Made by a program: the position numbers and the translations under genes. Shown piece after piece: positions 16,523-24,308 of a stretch of 64,000 bases of DNA. Origin of the DNA: Lederbergia citri (GTDB lineage: Bacteria > Bacillota > Bacilli > Bacillales > Bacillaceae_C). The notes under the pieces are model-generated. The model worked only from the letters and a program-made list of their open reading frames with translations, was not told the origin of the DNA and did not search any database. Every line of letters begins with the position of its first letter. The stretch's first letter is position 1. The DNA lies in NCBI RefSeq assembly GCF_018343625.1, contig NZ_JAGYPG010000002.1:1469280-1533279 (forward strand). The letters are read 5' to 3'.

Positions 16523-16891
16523 TTACGTCCACTCCAACACTTCAATCCGATTTCCAAATGGATCTGAAACGTAAAATCTATTTGCTCCTGGGAGCCTATT
16601 GTCTTCGATAATATCAACATTATTTTCTAACAGATGTTTTTTCAATTCCTCGATGTTCTCCACTTCGAATGCTGGATGCGCCTTTTTCGCTGGAGAAAAA
16701 GGTTCTTCTATTCCTACATGTATTTGCACATTGCCATATGCAAACCAAACTCCGCCATTCTTTTTTAGTGTTTCAGGCTTTTCAACTTCTTCCAATCCTA
16801 AAATACCATTGAAAAAGCGTCTTGCCTCTTCTTCGCCACCTTTTGGTGCTGCTAGTTGAATATGATCGATTGCTTTAAACTTGAATGTCAT
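16523..16891 (-). CDS. VOC family protein
   Basis: A 122-residue glyoxalase-fold protein: FKFKAIDHIQLAAPKGGEEE, ARRFFNGILGLEEVEKP, then PGANRFYVSDPFGNRIEVLE. His in DHIQL and Glu in IEVLEW are candidate metal ligands. AGGAG precedes ATG 16891 by 7 bases, better than ATG 16897. The start lies inside the 3' end of the HAD gene (17-base overlap), pointing to coupled translation. Confidence 0.86.
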   Translation of the reverse strand: MTFKFKAIDHIQLAAPKGGEEEARRFFNGILGLEEVEKPETLKKNGGVWFAYGNVQIHVGIEEPFSPAKKAHPAFEVENIEELKKHLLENNVDIIEDNRLPGANRFYVSDPFGNRIEVLEWT

Positions 16892-17555
16892 GTTCATTCT
16901 CCTTTTTCTTTAAAATTTTTATCAGCTCCTGCAAGTCATCAATAATATAATCGGCTTCTACATTCTGCCACCCGCTATCTCTTTTCCAAACCCCAATCAT
17001 CCCTGAGAGTTGGGCACCTTTCACATCATTTTCAGGATGGTCGCCAACGTATATACACTCCTCTGGTGACACATTTAGTCTTTTCGCTGCTTTCCTGAAA
17101 ATTTCAGGGTCAGGCTTTTTCATTCCTTCCCATTCGGATATAAGGATGGAATCAAAATAATGTTCGATTCCTAAAGCCTTAATATTATCCATCTGGAATT
17201 GCCCAAATCCGTTCGTAATCATTCCGAGATGAACTTGTTTTTTCAACTCGTCCAACGTGTTAATTAATTTAGGAAAAGCTACACAATAATGTTTAAATTC
17301 TTCTACATAATCCTGCAGCAAATCTTCCCAAGAAATTTTTTGGATGTCGAACTCTTCCACCATTTGTTGATAAACCTTATCTTTCCAAACATACCCTCTG
17401 CAATCCAACTCTATGAACCTAGTCACATATGTTTCATGTGGAACATTTCCAACGTATTCATTTAACCGTTCATATTGATCCTGGATAAACTTTTTGACGG
17501 ACGAATCCCGGTCGAGCAGCGTCCCATCCAAATCAAATATGATTGCTTTAATCAT
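16875..17555 (-). CDS. HAD family hydrolase
   Basis: A 226-residue haloacid dehalogenase-like phosphatase: motif I FDLDGTLLDRD (nucleophile Asp9), motif II MITNGF, motif III Lys in EGMKKPDPEIF, motif IV YVGDHPENDV. The cap is the C1 helical type between motifs I and II. Such proteins usually dephosphorylate nucleotides or sugar phosphates. It overlaps the CPBP gene by 4 bases (17552-17555) and the VOC gene by 17. A parS-like sequence (17430-17445) falls inside it. Confidence 0.9.
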   Translation of the reverse strand: MIKAIIFDLDGTLLDRDSSVKKFIQDQYERLNEYVGNVPHETYVTRFIELDCRGYVWKDKVYQQMVEEFDIQKISWEDLLQDYVEEFKHYCVAFPKLINTLDELKKQVHLGMITNGFGQFQMDNIKALGIEHYFDSILISEWEGMKKPDPEIFRKAAKRLNVSPEECIYVGDHPENDVKGAQLSGMIGVWKRDSGWQNVEADYIIDDLQELIKILKKKENEHDIQV

Positions 17556-18319
17556 GTAAGTATCACCCTAGTTTTATTTCGGTAATACAAAAATACAATG
17601 ACAAACAATAAGGCGGTAGCTGATAATAAAATGGTTGTATTCAGAAAAGGTTGAATGCTCCCTTTCGTCATGAGAAAAATTCCATCTCCATATTGACCGG
17701 AAAGACCAAAAAGCATGCCGTATGCCATATTTAAACCAAAATGAATGCCCGTAGATGCCCAAATGGATCCCGTTTTAAAAAAAGCATATGTAAGGGAAAA
17801 ACCTAACACTACCGAAAAAACAAAATTTAAGAAGGTGAGATCTCCGTTCCAAAAATCGTCCAATGCATAAACCAAAATACTTATCGATGCGATTGCTAAA
17901 GGAGGGAGCTTTCCTTTTAATAGATTGATGAGAAAGCCTCTCGTAACTAGGTCATTAATCAATGAACCTAGAAAAAAACCAACAATGATTTGACCAATAA
18001 CCCACCATGCCTCTAAACCTGTTTTAACTCCAGTTATGCCGAATTTCCCTGCCATATCGTATGTAAAGTACATGAGAGCCCAGCAGCCAAACCCGATTAG
18101 AAAACTAGCTGTAAAATACTTAGACCACTTTTCCCGGATCATCCCAATTCCTCGAAGACCTTGGAGGCCATTTATCTTGGCGATCCATGATGCAAGTGGA
18201 AAGAAAAGAAGAATACTAAATAATTGAATAAAGATATTAAAGTTTATAAAGTGCGTTGTGATATTAAAATACAAATCTAAGATGATAAAGCTGAATAAGC
18301 CTGTAATTAATTTTTTCAT
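17552..18319 (-). CDS. CPBP/Abi-type membrane protein with altered active site
   Basis: A 255-residue protein with about seven to eight membrane helices, of the CPBP (CAAX protease and bacteriocin-processing) family. The usual motif EExxxR is here NDLVTRGF, and the usual FxxxH is YALDD; only motif three, HFGLN, is kept. The missing Glu pair and His suggest it no longer cleaves peptides, or belongs to a divergent subfamily with other chemistry. Start ATG 18319 is followed by a normal first helix. It overlaps the HAD gene by 4 bases. Confidence 0.8.
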   Translation of the reverse strand: MKKLITGLFSFIILDLYFNITTHFINFNIFIQLFSILLFFPLASWIAKINGLQGLRGIGMIREKWSKYFTASFLIGFGCWALMYFTYDMAGKFGITGVKTGLEAWWVIGQIIVGFFLGSLINDLVTRGFLINLLKGKLPPLAIASISILVYALDDFWNGDLTFLNFVFSVVLGFSLTYAFFKTGSIWASTGIHFGLNMAYGMLFGLSGQYGDGIFLMTKGSIQPFLNTTILLSATALLFVIVFLYYRNKTRVILT

Positions 18320-18353
18320 ACATTCTCCTTAAGTTTTATGTCCATCCATCATA

Positions 18354-18800
18354 TCAAAAGGTGGAGAAATATTTTCCGAAAAATTCTTTCGTATCCATAT
18401 GGGTTAGTTTTTTCAAAACTTCTTCTTTTTCCACAAACATTATTTCCTCGATTTCATTGTCCAAAGGCTTTAGACAACGTGGATCACTCACATACTCAAA
18501 ATGAAACAACGTTGTCTCTTGGCGGTCAAATCCAATTTTATTTCGCAGATTAGAAGGAAACTCAAAGCAGATTTTTTCATCGAACTGTTTAATGAATTTA
18601 TAATTAGTAGAGCCCGTTTCTTCTTCTAGCTCCCTTAATATTGCCTGTTTTAGATCCTCGTTATCCTCCACTCCACCTTTTACAAAATCCCATTCTCCCT
18701 TAATATCCACTTTCCTTCCGCCTGTGTTGATTTTCACTTTATGTATTATCAAAAATTGTTGACCGTAAGTCACAATGGCTCCAACCGCTCTCCTAATCAT
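18354..18800 (-). CDS. NUDIX hydrolase
   Basis: A 148-residue NUDIX protein opening MIRRAVGAIVTYGQQFLIIH; the box is GGVEDNEDLKQAILRELEEE followed by TGS, which fits the consensus. The domain continues to LKKLTHMDTKEFFGKYF. Its start overlaps the histidine phosphatase gene by 8 bases, so both are translated from one message. The AP4A-hydrolase/bis(5'-nucleosyl) group has similar boxes, but the substrate is open. Confidence 0.87.
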   Translation of the reverse strand: MIRRAVGAIVTYGQQFLIIHKVKINTGGRKVDIKGEWDFVKGGVEDNEDLKQAILRELEEETGSTNYKFIKQFDEKICFEFPSNLRNKIGFDRQETTLFHFEYVSDPRCLKPLDNEIEEIMFVEKEEVLKKLTHMDTKEFFGKYFSTF

Positions 18801-19413
18801 TTAGCTCTCCCCAATGTGATACATCGCCTTCTAAAACAATCCTGACTCCATCATCTTCAAATTCTATCAAAGTAAGACTCGTATCAAGAATGTACGGCGG
18901 ATCCCACAAATTCTCCATAGGAAGCTGTTTAAAATAGGCTAATAATACTTTTATAACGGCGGTATGGGTAACAATAAGAACATTTCCATTATCGTACGTT
19001 TGCTTTATTTCGTTGATCGCTTTTAAAACTCTTTCTTGTAAATCTAAAAACTTCTCCCCTTTCGTTGGCACATACAAGTGAGGAGTATTCCAAAATGCAT
19101 GAAAATTGGTCGAATCATTTTCCTCTAGAAAGACTCTCGTTTTTCCTTCCCAATCACCCATATGGATTTCTCTTAATTTTTCATCAAGGATAATCGGAAT
19201 GTTGAGGTTTCCTCGTATCAGCTCTGACGTCGCTTGCGTTCGTTTACTTGAACTGGAATATATGGCATGAAAATCGACTTCTTTAAGCCTTTCTCCCAGT
19301 AACTTTGCATTTCGAACGCCATTCTCCGTTAAGGCAGAGTCTCCCCAACCTTGCATTCTATTTTGTACATTCCATTCTGTTTCCCCGTGTCTTGTAATAT
19401 AGAACGTTAACAT
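18793..19413 (-). CDS. histidine phosphatase (phosphoglycerate mutase-like)
   Basis: A 206-residue broad-specificity phosphatase (PhoE/YhfR-like). TFYITRHGETEWNVQNRMQG has the catalytic His9 of RHGE; SSSSKRTQATSE supplies the second Arg; MGDWEGK and VLIVTHTAVIKVLL provide Glu and the second His. ATG 19413 follows a GAGGTG 6 bases upstream. It is translationally coupled to the NUDIX gene, suggesting a shared role in clearing phosphorylated metabolites (inference). Confidence 0.9.
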   Translation of the reverse strand: MLTFYITRHGETEWNVQNRMQGWGDSALTENGVRNAKLLGERLKEVDFHAIYSSSSKRTQATSELIRGNLNIPIILDEKLREIHMGDWEGKTRVFLEENDSTNFHAFWNTPHLYVPTKGEKFLDLQERVLKAINEIKQTYDNGNVLIVTHTAVIKVLLAYFKQLPMENLWDPPYILDTSLTLIEFEDDGVRIVLEGDVSHWGELND

Positions 19414-19425
19414 TTTTCACCACCT

Positions 19426-19923
19426 CTATAAATTATGTATCTTCTTCGTCTCTAGTATTTGTTCAATATGATGATTAGCATGCTGGATATCATGTTGGAG
19501 AGCATCCCGGACGGTGGCTTTTCCATCCTGATGGATGAGCACTCTATCAAAGCCATTAGGTAAACTGCTACAAAGATAGGCAATATACTCTCTCATAATC
19601 GTAAACAACTGTAATTCGAGCTGAATGGATCTCTTACTATGCTCCATGTTCTGATTCCACGTATTGGGGTCGAATTCATTAAAGATAAACTTTGCTCCTG
19701 TATCTGCTAATGCGTATCGATTTATTTGAAAATAATTTAGATCACATTCGATAATATGGTGGGCAATTTCCCGAATCGACCACTTACCTTCAGCTCTTTT
19801 TTTATCGAGTTCATTGTCACTCAAACCTGATAAGGCATCTGCCAATTTCTTTGGAGCCTCATTGTATTGGTTTATAAGATCAGTATCTTGCGAAGATAAT
19901 TTAGTTGTAGTGCTCAATTTCAT
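19426..19923 (-). CDS. DinB/YfiT-type metal-dependent protein
   Basis: A 165-residue four-helix-bundle protein of the DinB superfamily, YfiT-like branch (putative bacillithiol S-transferase or hydrolase). The expected three His ligands are in IREIAHHIIECD and HDIQHANHHIEQI. KRAEGKWSIREIAHH is the typical segment before the first His. ATG 19923 has an SD-like GAGCGAATG upstream. Bacillithiol transferase is a family-based inference; substrate unknown. Confidence 0.85.
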   Translation of the reverse strand: MKLSTTTKLSSQDTDLINQYNEAPKKLADALSGLSDNELDKKRAEGKWSIREIAHHIIECDLNYFQINRYALADTGAKFIFNEFDPNTWNQNMEHSKRSIQLELQLFTIMREYIAYLCSSLPNGFDRVLIHQDGKATVRDALQHDIQHANHHIEQILETKKIHNL

Positions 19924-20077
19924 TCGCTCCTCGATAATTAATTTGCATAAATACTTATTCTCTATTTTACTTAAAAAGCCTTTTTACGAATTTTTAAATC
20001 TGTCAAAATATGAGATTGACTACCAAAATAAATTGAAATAATATAAGTTGAACATATGTCAATACAAGAAGGACAGG

Positions 20078-21766
20078 GTGGACAGCTTGATAGAATTAGC
20101 ATTACGAAAAATATTAAAACAGGTAAAAAGTTCAAATCCAGAAACCCGTTACGAAGCCCTTGGGAAACTATACGAATATAAGCAACAGGATGGCTTGGAA
20201 GTCCAAATTGACGTTCTGATAGAGGTCATTAAAACAGCCGCTTCTTCATTTCCAGAGCGTGTCGACCGCTGGGACAATCCTTCCTTCTATCTCATTGATT
20301 TTGCATGTGATTTTCCAATGCCCGAAGTCGTCGAAGGTCTTATAAAGCATTTTGATGGGTTCGATTTTCATGCGAAAGAACGCGCCGTAGAATTTTTGAT
20401 TTTAACAGAAGATGAAGAAGTGTTTTATTTTCTTGAAGATAAGATTGTCCAGTTAATGAACACGGAGGATTACAATATACCGATTGGTGAACTGTCTTCC
20501 TACCCGATGCTTATAAAAGGAATTCTTGATGCAACTTTAGACAAAATCCATTCAGATCATTATAAGTACATGATGTACGATTTGATTCTTTCCCTTAACA
20601 ATTCCGGCATGGAACAAGGCTATAGAAAAGAGATTATTCTCTCATGTATGGTTACAGACTATCACTCTGTGAAACAGGAATACTTAAAATTTGATCCGGA
20701 TTATTCTACGAAATATGTATATACCGCGTGGAAAGATAGTTATTTTATCGTTCGGAATAAAATGAGACTTTTTATTAGTTTAATGGAATACTATTTTTCA
20801 AAAGAGACAGCCGGGGAGCTCAACGAGGCATTACGTTTCAATGATCCATTGATCAAAACGGAAGCGCTGCTCGTGTGCATCTCGAAAAATCTGCCTTATC
20901 CGGAAAGTGTGTTGCTTGAATCTGCAAAGCATATTGAAAGTGCAGAAATGACGTATTGGGAACTCGTTGATAAAAATTTAGAGCATCTTTATCCTATTAC
21001 GGAAGGTAAACAACCTCTTTTAGCAAAAACAAGGCTTTTTTATACCGTTGTCAATTCACCTGATGATGAAGATGTCATACGTTATCCAGAAGACATTCAA
21101 GTGGTGGAAAAAGTAGAAACTGAAAATTCATATGGACAGCCTATTCGATATTATTTAATGAAATTCAAAGAGCATCAAACGGTGTATGTCGGCTGGGTTG
21201 GCGGATATGCGCTTGAAGCTGGCGATGATGCGGTTAATTTATGGGACGGATCGTATACTGATTTTGTCGAATTTGATTCTGCCAGTATAGAAAAGCATAG
21301 GCAGGACTTCTTTGAAAAAAGAGAAGAAGAACAGCTCATACACGAAAATAGTGTGTATTTCGAGAGCTCACCTAAACTTAGTAAAGGGGCTTGGTTCTTT
21401 TTAGCCCTTCTGATTGCCCATTGGTTTAGAGAAATATTATCGGGATTCAATCGCTCCATTCTCATTTCGATTTTCTTTACGGTTGTGGGTGGTGCATTAT
21501 GTCTATACGAAATTACCAAAAATAAAAAGAGAAAAGTCTCCATTATCGGCGATCAGCTTATCAAGCAAGATGGATCCAAACAAAATAGCATTTTCCTTCA
21601 CGACATCAAAAAGATAGAGTACAACAAAAAACATATTTTCATTTATAACTGGAATCAAGAGCTCGCTTTTAAATTCCCGCTAAGATGGGTCCGTTATGAA
21701 GTGTTCTCTTATCTTATAAACGAGCATACCGCAAATTTAAAAGATCGTCCGTTTATACAATCATAA
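20078..21766 (+). CDS. orphan helical-repeat protein with C-terminal membrane and PH-like parts
   Basis: About 562 residues, not recognised. The first ~320 residues are alpha-helical with HEAT-like spacing (for example SSNPETRYEALGKLYEY and KERAVEFLILTEDEEVFYFL). Residues ~340-420 are beta-rich (HQTVYVGWVGGYALEAGDDA). Two hydrophobic helices follow (AWFFLALLIAHWF and ILISIFFTVVGGALCLYEI), then a ~75-residue ending (VSIIGDQLIKQDGSK..IFLHDIKKIEYN) resembling a bacterial PH-like domain. The start is uncertain: TTG 20048, GTG 20078 (AAGGA at 4 bases) and TTG 20087 (GGGTGG at 5 bases) are all possible. It is monocistronic with a strong terminator. Confidence 0.7.
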   Translation: MDSLIELALRKILKQVKSSNPETRYEALGKLYEYKQQDGLEVQIDVLIEVIKTAASSFPERVDRWDNPSFYLIDFACDFPMPEVVEGLIKHFDGFDFHAKERAVEFLILTEDEEVFYFLEDKIVQLMNTEDYNIPIGELSSYPMLIKGILDATLDKIHSDHYKYMMYDLILSLNNSGMEQGYRKEIILSCMVTDYHSVKQEYLKFDPDYSTKYVYTAWKDSYFIVRNKMRLFISLMEYYFSKETAGELNEALRFNDPLIKTEALLVCISKNLPYPESVLLESAKHIESAEMTYWELVDKNLEHLYPITEGKQPLLAKTRLFYTVVNSPDDEDVIRYPEDIQVVEKVETENSYGQPIRYYLMKFKEHQTVYVGWVGGYALEAGDDAVNLWDGSYTDFVEFDSASIEKHRQDFFEKREEEQLIHENSVYFESSPKLSKGAWFFLALLIAHWFREILSGFNRSILISIFFTVVGGALCLYEITKNKKRKVSIIGDQLIKQDGSKQNSIFLHDIKKIEYNKKHIFIYNWNQELAFKFPLRWVRYEVFSYLINEHTANLKDRPFIQS

Positions 21767-21790
21767 AAGCAGGTTTTCCTGCTTTTTTTC
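21765..21790 (+). terminator. terminator of the orphan gene
   Basis: AAAAGCAGG (21765-21773), loop TTTT, CCTGCTTTT (21778-21786), then more T. It overlaps the stop codon of the preceding gene. Confidence 0.88.
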
Positions 21791-21875
21791 ATTATATCCG
21801 TCTTGCAAGTGGCGGAAATCCAACCAGACTAGTTTTTATAATAGTTAATGGTTAGTTATCAATTTTGTCACATAA

Positions 21876-21910
21876 CAAAAAAACCTGGAAACACTTTTTA
21901 CTTTTCCAGG
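21876..21910 (-). terminator. terminator downstream of the Spo0E-like gene
   Basis: CCTGGAAA (21884-21891) pairs with TTTCCAGG (21903-21910); read leftward it runs into a TTTTTTTGTTATG tail. About 150 bases separate it from the Spo0E-like stop; that stretch holds a short fragment (YEEDIACRKFRSKDLPKYGS) without a start, perhaps a gene relic. Confidence 0.7.
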
Positions 21911-22062
21911 CATCTCTCTCGCTATCTTTTCCATAGGCTCTGTTCTTATAAACAGAATGATCCATATTTCGGTAAATCTTTGGAACGAAATTTTCGGCAA
22001 GCTATATCTTCCTCATATTTTACATTAGGTAGCAAAAATCCCCATGACAAACCCGTCTCTGC

Positions 22063-22449
22063 TTACTTTAATTGATAATATTGATTCAATAATGAATCAA
22101 GCTCTTGGCTTAGATTTACCGTTTCAGGACTGTTTAGCCCTTTAGCCACACCGATAGTGATCATTTCCTCTCTTACTTTGATGATCTTCATTTCGAGGAT
22201 TTTCTTGATTTTATCCTTAAAACATTTTGCATTGACATCGATGTTCTCTCCTGCTACACACTTTGAAACTTCTCTATTTACCTCATTGTTAAGGCAGAAA
22301 GACTGACTCTGTTTCTTGATGCCTTGTTCCTTTTTCCCTTGCTTATGCTTGTTGTTGTCAGGTATCGTTTCTAGGTTGGATAAAACCTCGTTGCTCACAT
22401 CAGTTGACGGCAATTCAAAGGGTACTGCTCCTGTTCTGTTTTTCTGCAT
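22063..22449 (-). CDS. Spo0E-type phosphatase with long N-terminal extension
   Basis: A 128-residue protein whose last ~45 residues match the Spo0E family of aspartyl-phosphate phosphatases, which dephosphorylate Spo0A~P and delay sporulation. Key features are the helix KIIKVREEMITIGVAKGL, NSPETVNLSQELDSLL and the signature SQELD. Family members are normally 50-90 residues with little before the domain; here ~80 polar, Lys/Asn/Gln-rich residues with two Cys precede it. ATG 22449 has a double SD AAGGAGAAGGAG. It lies 24 bases downstream of the secreted repeat protein gene, which is an unusual partner. Confidence 0.75.
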   Translation of the reverse strand: MQKNRTGAVPFELPSTDVSNEVLSNLETIPDNNKHKQGKKEQGIKKQSQSFCLNNEVNREVSKCVAGENIDVNAKCFKDKIKKILEMKIIKVREEMITIGVAKGLNSPETVNLSQELDSLLNQYYQLK

Positions 22450-22473
22450 TTTTTTCTCCTTCTCCTTATTTTT

Positions 22474-23988
22474 TTATGATAAGAAGAAGGATTGCTTTGG
22501 AGGGTTGATCGGTGGTTCTTTGTTCCACTTAGTCCGAAGTGTTTTTACCTTAAACAAAGCTTTATTAGTCATTTCATTTGCCATATAGCTGATTGCGTCC
22601 AATTTTCCAGCAAACAGATCTTCCATACCCGTGTTGTTCCAGAAATTCCCGGATGAACTTGAGGCGCCCGAACCAGATAATGATGGCCCCGGCATGACAC
22701 CTATTGATACATAAAGGTTATCTATTGGCTTTGACTCATCTTCTGCCTGATTTATAGCGGTAGTATGAGCGCTTGTCATTGCAGGATTGTTTAATACTTG
22801 CTTGTTTCCCGCTTCTAGCAATTTCTGAATGGCATCCGCCAAGGAATCATGGACTGGTTTATCTGATAAAATTTGTTCTTCCATCACTTCATCCTGAACA
22901 GGCGGCCTTCCATCCTGTTCAGCCTCTTTTATATTGATGAATTCCAACGATGGAAATTCATCCGAGTCTTCGGATTCCACCGGTTGCTCAGTATCAACCT
23001 GGTGCCTCGGCGTTTCTACTTGAATTTTTGGTACGACTACGTTCTCTGGCGCTTCTTCCAGTCTTTCCGTGACAATCGGTTCTTGTGGCTTTTTAGTAGA
23101 CTGTTCAGGAATCTTCGGATCTTTATCAGTAGAAGACGGCTTGTCTATCCCCACGTGAATATCGGTATTATCAAGAATAGGCGTATCTTTTGTCACTACA
23201 TCAATAATATCCGTCTTTTTTCCATCACTTTTCAAGACATCCACATTGACATTTCCAACTAAAGTTTCTTTTACTTCAATAGATACGAGCCCGCCCTTAC
23301 GATAACTGAGATCCTCCGTTTCGTAGGCATCATGCGTCGCGACTGCTGCCTTCACGTTTCCAATAAGAGGGTTGTCCACATTAACCGTCGCCAAGACGCT
23401 TTTTAAAGAGTGATATGTATCTGTATTCTCACCCTGACTTTCTAGCACATCTATGTTTGCTTTTCCTAAAAGCTGATTGTCCAGTTCTACTGCAACCAAG
23501 TTCCTCTTAGTTTGATCGCCAGTGTCTGTTGTTTTCTTTTCGTTTTCCAATACACTAACTTTAATAGTGCCCAGCAAAGGAGAATCGTCAATTTCAATAT
23601 CCAGCAGGCGGGATGCTCCCTCGTCCTTTTCTTTGCTGTAGCCTAAAAGCGATAATTTTACATCGCCTGTTAGAGGCTTAGGCGATCCCGCTAATTGAAG
23701 GTCAAGGAGTGATGAGCTTTTAGAACGCGACCCACCCGGAGCTTGTTTTTCCACGAGTTGTTTTTCAGCCTTTGCTTCAACAGGTTTTTCTTCTATTTGC
23801 TGATGTTCAATTATCCTTTCTTGCAGCTGGGAATCGACTGATTCACCAGGATCACTGGGCTGATTCTTCACTTTTTCTTGATATTCTCTATTAAAGTGTT
23901 GATTATTTTTCTCGCTTGCTTGGATAGAAGGCGTATTAATCAACATAATAAATGTCGACGCCAAAAGAACAATGAAATTTCTTTTCAT
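22474..23988 (-). CDS. secreted protein with five ~35-residue repeats
   Basis: A 504-residue exported protein that I do not recognise. Residues 1-26 form a signal peptide (MKRNFIVLLASTFIML, then INTPSIQAS). After a Gln/Glu-rich linker, five imperfect repeats of ~35 residues follow, with the core L-x-x-V/I-x-h-D-x-x-L-h-G-x-h-x-h-x-V-h; examples are DDSPLLGTIKVSVLE, DNQLLGKANIDVLES and KETLVGNVNVDVLKS. A Pro/Glu-rich acidic region and a Ser/Gly-rich segment (PGPSLSGSGASSSSG) come next. It begins at ATG 23988 with GGAGGTG upstream, not at 24039. The tail WNKEPPINPPKQSFFLS is Pro-rich. A cell-surface or spore-surface role is inferred only. Confidence 0.75.
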   Translation of the reverse strand: MKRNFIVLLASTFIMLINTPSIQASEKNNQHFNREYQEKVKNQPSDPGESVDSQLQERIIEHQQIEEKPVEAKAEKQLVEKQAPGGSRSKSSSLLDLQLAGSPKPLTGDVKLSLLGYSKEKDEGASRLLDIEIDDSPLLGTIKVSVLENEKKTTDTGDQTKRNLVAVELDNQLLGKANIDVLESQGENTDTYHSLKSVLATVNVDNPLIGNVKAAVATHDAYETEDLSYRKGGLVSIEVKETLVGNVNVDVLKSDGKKTDIIDVVTKDTPILDNTDIHVGIDKPSSTDKDPKIPEQSTKKPQEPIVTERLEEAPENVVVPKIQVETPRHQVDTEQPVESEDSDEFPSLEFINIKEAEQDGRPPVQDEVMEEQILSDKPVHDSLADAIQKLLEAGNKQVLNNPAMTSAHTTAINQAEDESKPIDNLYVSIGVMPGPSLSGSGASSSSGNFWNNTGMEDLFAGKLDAISYMANEMTNKALFKVKTLRTKWNKEPPINPPKQSFFLS

Positions 23989-24220
23989 CTCTTTTTCACC
24001 TCCTTTCAAGTAGCCCATTGTTTGGTTATTTCCACTCAATGTAATGGTAATGATTCGATTTAGATGGAAATACAGATATCATTTTCTTTTAAACCGGCTG
24101 GACCATATCCATCTTTTTACATTTTATCTAATTTGTCGGAAATTTCCAACATAATACTCTTCCAAATTTCTTCTTCACTTCCACTACTTGGAATTTTTCT
24201 GCGTTATCGCAAATATAAGA

Positions 24221-24276
24221 AGAGACCTTTTTGATAAGCATTTGCAGTCCGCAAATCCATTATCAAAAAGGTCTCT
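24221..24276. terminator. long nested hairpin terminator
   Basis: A perfect 17-bp stem: AGAGACCTTTTTGATAA (24221-24237) with its complement at 24260-24276. The loop holds a second hairpin TTTGC-AGTCC-GCAAA. It sits downstream of the leftward HAAS gene and upstream of the secreted-protein gene, so it separates the two units. Another ~150 bases up to 24060 show nothing else clear. Confidence 0.75.
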
Positions 24277-24308
24277 CTACTCTCCTGTTTTCTAATATTA
24301 TTTAATAC

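Noticed and set aside
17552..18319. Abortive-infection (Abi) phage defence gene
   Set aside because: CPBP/Abi membrane proteins are common housekeeping or bacteriocin-immunity proteins, the active site is altered, and no defence genes flank it.
19426..19923. DNA-damage defence gene because of the DinB name
   Set aside because: This is the four-helix metal-binding DinB/YfiT family, not DNA polymerase IV; no defence neighbours.
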